A stretch of 64,000 nucleotides of DNA from CAVVAL01 sp963742725. GTDB lineage: Bacteria; Actinomycetota; Actinomycetes; Mycobacteriales; Cryptosporangiaceae. The DNA is taken from the NCBI GenBank assembly GCA_963742725.1, contig CAVUMX010000004.1, positions 434,001 through 498,000 on the forward strand, in the 5' to 3' direction. The notes beneath the pieces were generated by a model. The model did not search any database. It was not told the origin of the DNA and saw only the letters and a list, made by a program, of their open reading frames with translations. The position numbers were made by a program, and so were the translations under genes. Below, piece by piece: positions 62,825-64,000 of the stretch; positions within the stretch are counted from its first letter, which is position 1; every line of letters starts with the position of its first letter.

Positions 62825-64000
62825 ATGACGACACTGGCGAGGCTGGAGACCCCTGCCCTGGACCTCCCGCCGGGGGGCGAGGCGAGCTCCCTCCTGACGA
62901 TCCGCAACAACGGCGAGATCGTCGAGGCGTACACGTTCGAGGTGCTGGGCGACGCCGCACAGTGGACAACGATCGAGCCCCCCGCGGTATCGGTGTTCCC
63001 AGGCACGGAGGAGCAGGCACGGGTCGTCTTCAAGCCGCCGCGGGCGTCGTGGGTCGCGCCCGGCGAGATGCCGTTCGCGGTCCGGGTGATCCCGTCCGAG
63101 CGCCCGGAGGAGGTGGTCGTCCCGGAGGGCGTGGTCCAGATCCACCCCTACTCCGAGACGACGGCCGAGATCCTGCCGCGCACGTCGCGCGGGCGCAGCA
63201 GCGCCAAGCACGAGGTCGCGATCGACAACCGGGGCAACACGCTGCTGAAGGTCGGGGTCAACGGCACCGACCCGGACGGCGCCCTGGAGTTCACGGCCCG
63301 TCCGCAGACGGTCGCGGTACCGCCGGGCGAGGCGGTGTTCGTCAAGGTCAAGGCCAAGCACCGGCGCCGGTTGTGGCGCGGGCAGCCCGTCACGCGTCCG
63401 TTCCAGGTGCTGGTCGTGGCCGAGAGCCACCCGCCGGTGACGCTGGACGCCGCGACCCTGCAGGACCCGATCATCCCGCCGTGGGCCGGTCGGGTCGCAT
63501 TGCTGTGCCTGGTCGCGCTGCTGGGGTTGGCCGGGCTGTGGTTCGGGCTGCTCCGCCCGGCCGTCCGGTCCGCCGCGAAGGACGCGGTCGCCACGCCCCT
63601 GCAGGCCGCCGAGAAGAAGGCCACCGAGGCCGAGAACACCGCACAGCGCGCCGAGCAGAAGGCCGATGTCGCGATCGGACCCACCGCGCGCGCGATCCCG
63701 CCGAACGGGGGCCGCCCGCCGACACCGCCGCCGACCCCGAGCGCACGGCCAGGCACCAAGATCGCACCGTACGAGGGCCCCCGGCTCGAGGCCACCGCAC
63801 CGGCGAACCGGTCCGCGACCGGCACGTTGACGACGGAGGAGAAGGAGACGATGGTCCTCACCGACCTCGTGCTCCAGAACCCGCAGGGCGACACCGGCCG
63901 GCTCGACTTCATCGTCGACGACCGCACCCTGTTCACGTTCAGCATGGCCAACTACCGGGACAGCGACTACCACTTCGTGACGCCGCTCGAGGTCAAGCCC
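62825..64000 (+). CDS. Membrane-anchored Ig-like protein of the eCIS locus ('hydrolytic protein' type), 3' end outside window
   Basis: 392 codons from ATG 62825 with no stop before the window end. Two N-terminal beta-sandwich/Ig-like domains (1-210; NNGEIVEAYTFEVLGDA, NRGNTLLKVGVNG) precede one transmembrane helix (RVALLCLVALLGLAGLWFGLL, about 223-243), a coiled coil rich in Ala/Glu/Lys (PLQAAEKKATEAENTAQRAE) and a Pro-rich stretch leading to another folded region. No signal peptide, so the Ig domains are likely cytoplasmic. Actinobacterial eCIS loci often carry such a gene annotated loosely as a hydrolytic protein, without an evident active site. Confidence 0.78.
   Translation, partial: MTTLARLETPALDLPPGGEASSLLTIRNNGEIVEAYTFEVLGDAAQWTTIEPPAVSVFPGTEEQARVVFKPPRASWVAPGEMPFAVRVIPSERPEEVVVPEGVVQIHPYSETTAEILPRTSRGRSSAKHEVAIDNRGNTLLKVGVNGTDPDGALEFTARPQTVAVPPGEAVFVKVKAKHRRRLWRGQPVTRPFQVLVVAESHPPVTLDAATLQDPIIPPWAGRVALLCLVALLGLAGLWFGLLRPAVRSAAKDAVATPLQAAEKKATEAENTAQRAEQKADVAIGPTARAIPPNGGRPPTPPPTPSARPGTKIAPYEGPRLEATAPANRSATGTLTTEEKETMVLTDLVLQNPQGDTGRLDFIVDDRTLFTFSMANYRDSDYHFVTPLEVKP

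Noticed and set aside
36544..64000. Prophage or type VI secretion system
   Set aside because: No capsid, portal, terminase, lysis or integrase genes; no TssJLM membrane complex or ClpV. ATPase, DUF4255 and DUF4157 genes are eCIS-specific.

Overview
The window is a gene-dense, very high-GC segment of a chromosome, most likely from a filamentous, sporulating actinomycete. Evidence for this: a conservon (cvnABCD) signalling locus, a SARP/BTAD regulator carrying a rare TTA codon, DasR-type boxes in front of a chitinase, heavy use of GTG/TTG starts, ATGA/GTGA start-stop overlaps, and an actinobacterial-type contractile injection system. The genus cannot be fixed from sequence alone; nothing looks like a prophage or plasmid backbone, and no tRNA, rRNA or CRISPR array was seen.

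Layout. (1) 1-5536: a class II diterpene cyclase (reading leftward off the window edge) is divergent from a complete conservon cvnA-B-C-D (sensor kinase, roadblock protein, DUF742 protein, small GTPase). The cyclase and the 5' part of cvnA use many A/T-ending codons, and composition switches to the local norm inside cvnA. (2) 5549-21569: purine and ureide catabolism. hydroxyisourate hydrolase, malate synthase and a DUF6986 aldolase-like protein come first. A three-gene membrane/TPR/AAA+ block follows, then a PucR regulator. Divergent from PucR is a tightly coupled seven-gene operon: OHCU decarboxylase-urate oxidase fusion, xanthine dehydrogenase FAD and 2Fe-2S subunits, 8-oxoguanine deaminase-like protein, xanthine dehydrogenase molybdopterin subunit, allantoinase and allantoicase. 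Together they take oxopurines to ureidoglycolate, and malate synthase consumes the glyoxylate; no known ureidoglycolate lyase is visible. (3) 21574-36210: mixed housekeeping and accessory genes: a DUF4143 ATPase, a methyltransferase, two MmcQ/YjbR proteins, a secreted CBM2-FnIII-FnIII-GH18 chitinase with a DasR-like promoter and a clear terminator, an unassigned esterase-esterase-ATP-grasp operon, a GAF-PAS-PAS-GGDEF diguanylate cyclase, a small HTH protein, and a TetR-controlled ABC/YhgE-Pip operon. (4) 36544-64000: an extracellular-type contractile injection system (eCIS; Afp/PVC and Streptomyces CIS lineage). It has a TTA-containing SARP-type regulator, one 13-gene minus-strand structural operon (sheath to tail protein I plus a zinc-ribbon membrane protein), a DUF4157 protein and a short protein sharing a leader motif, a AAA+ ATPase, a DUF4255 cap-like protein, a secreted beta-propeller/CARDB protein, a LuxR regulator and a membrane protein running off the right edge.

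The most interesting material is in the injection-system locus. A 837-residue Pro/Ala-rich protein carries eleven spaced [VI]QR motifs that recur in the neighbouring DUF4157 protein. A LQ-x-x-AGN-x-AV-x-x-LV leader is shared by two adjacent putative cargo proteins. A zinc-ribbon/transmembrane/discoidin-like protein is translationally coupled to the baseplate genes. There is no recognisable tape measure or tail fibre, a DUF4240 gene is frameshifted, and the regulator carries a TTA codon that would tie the particle to development.
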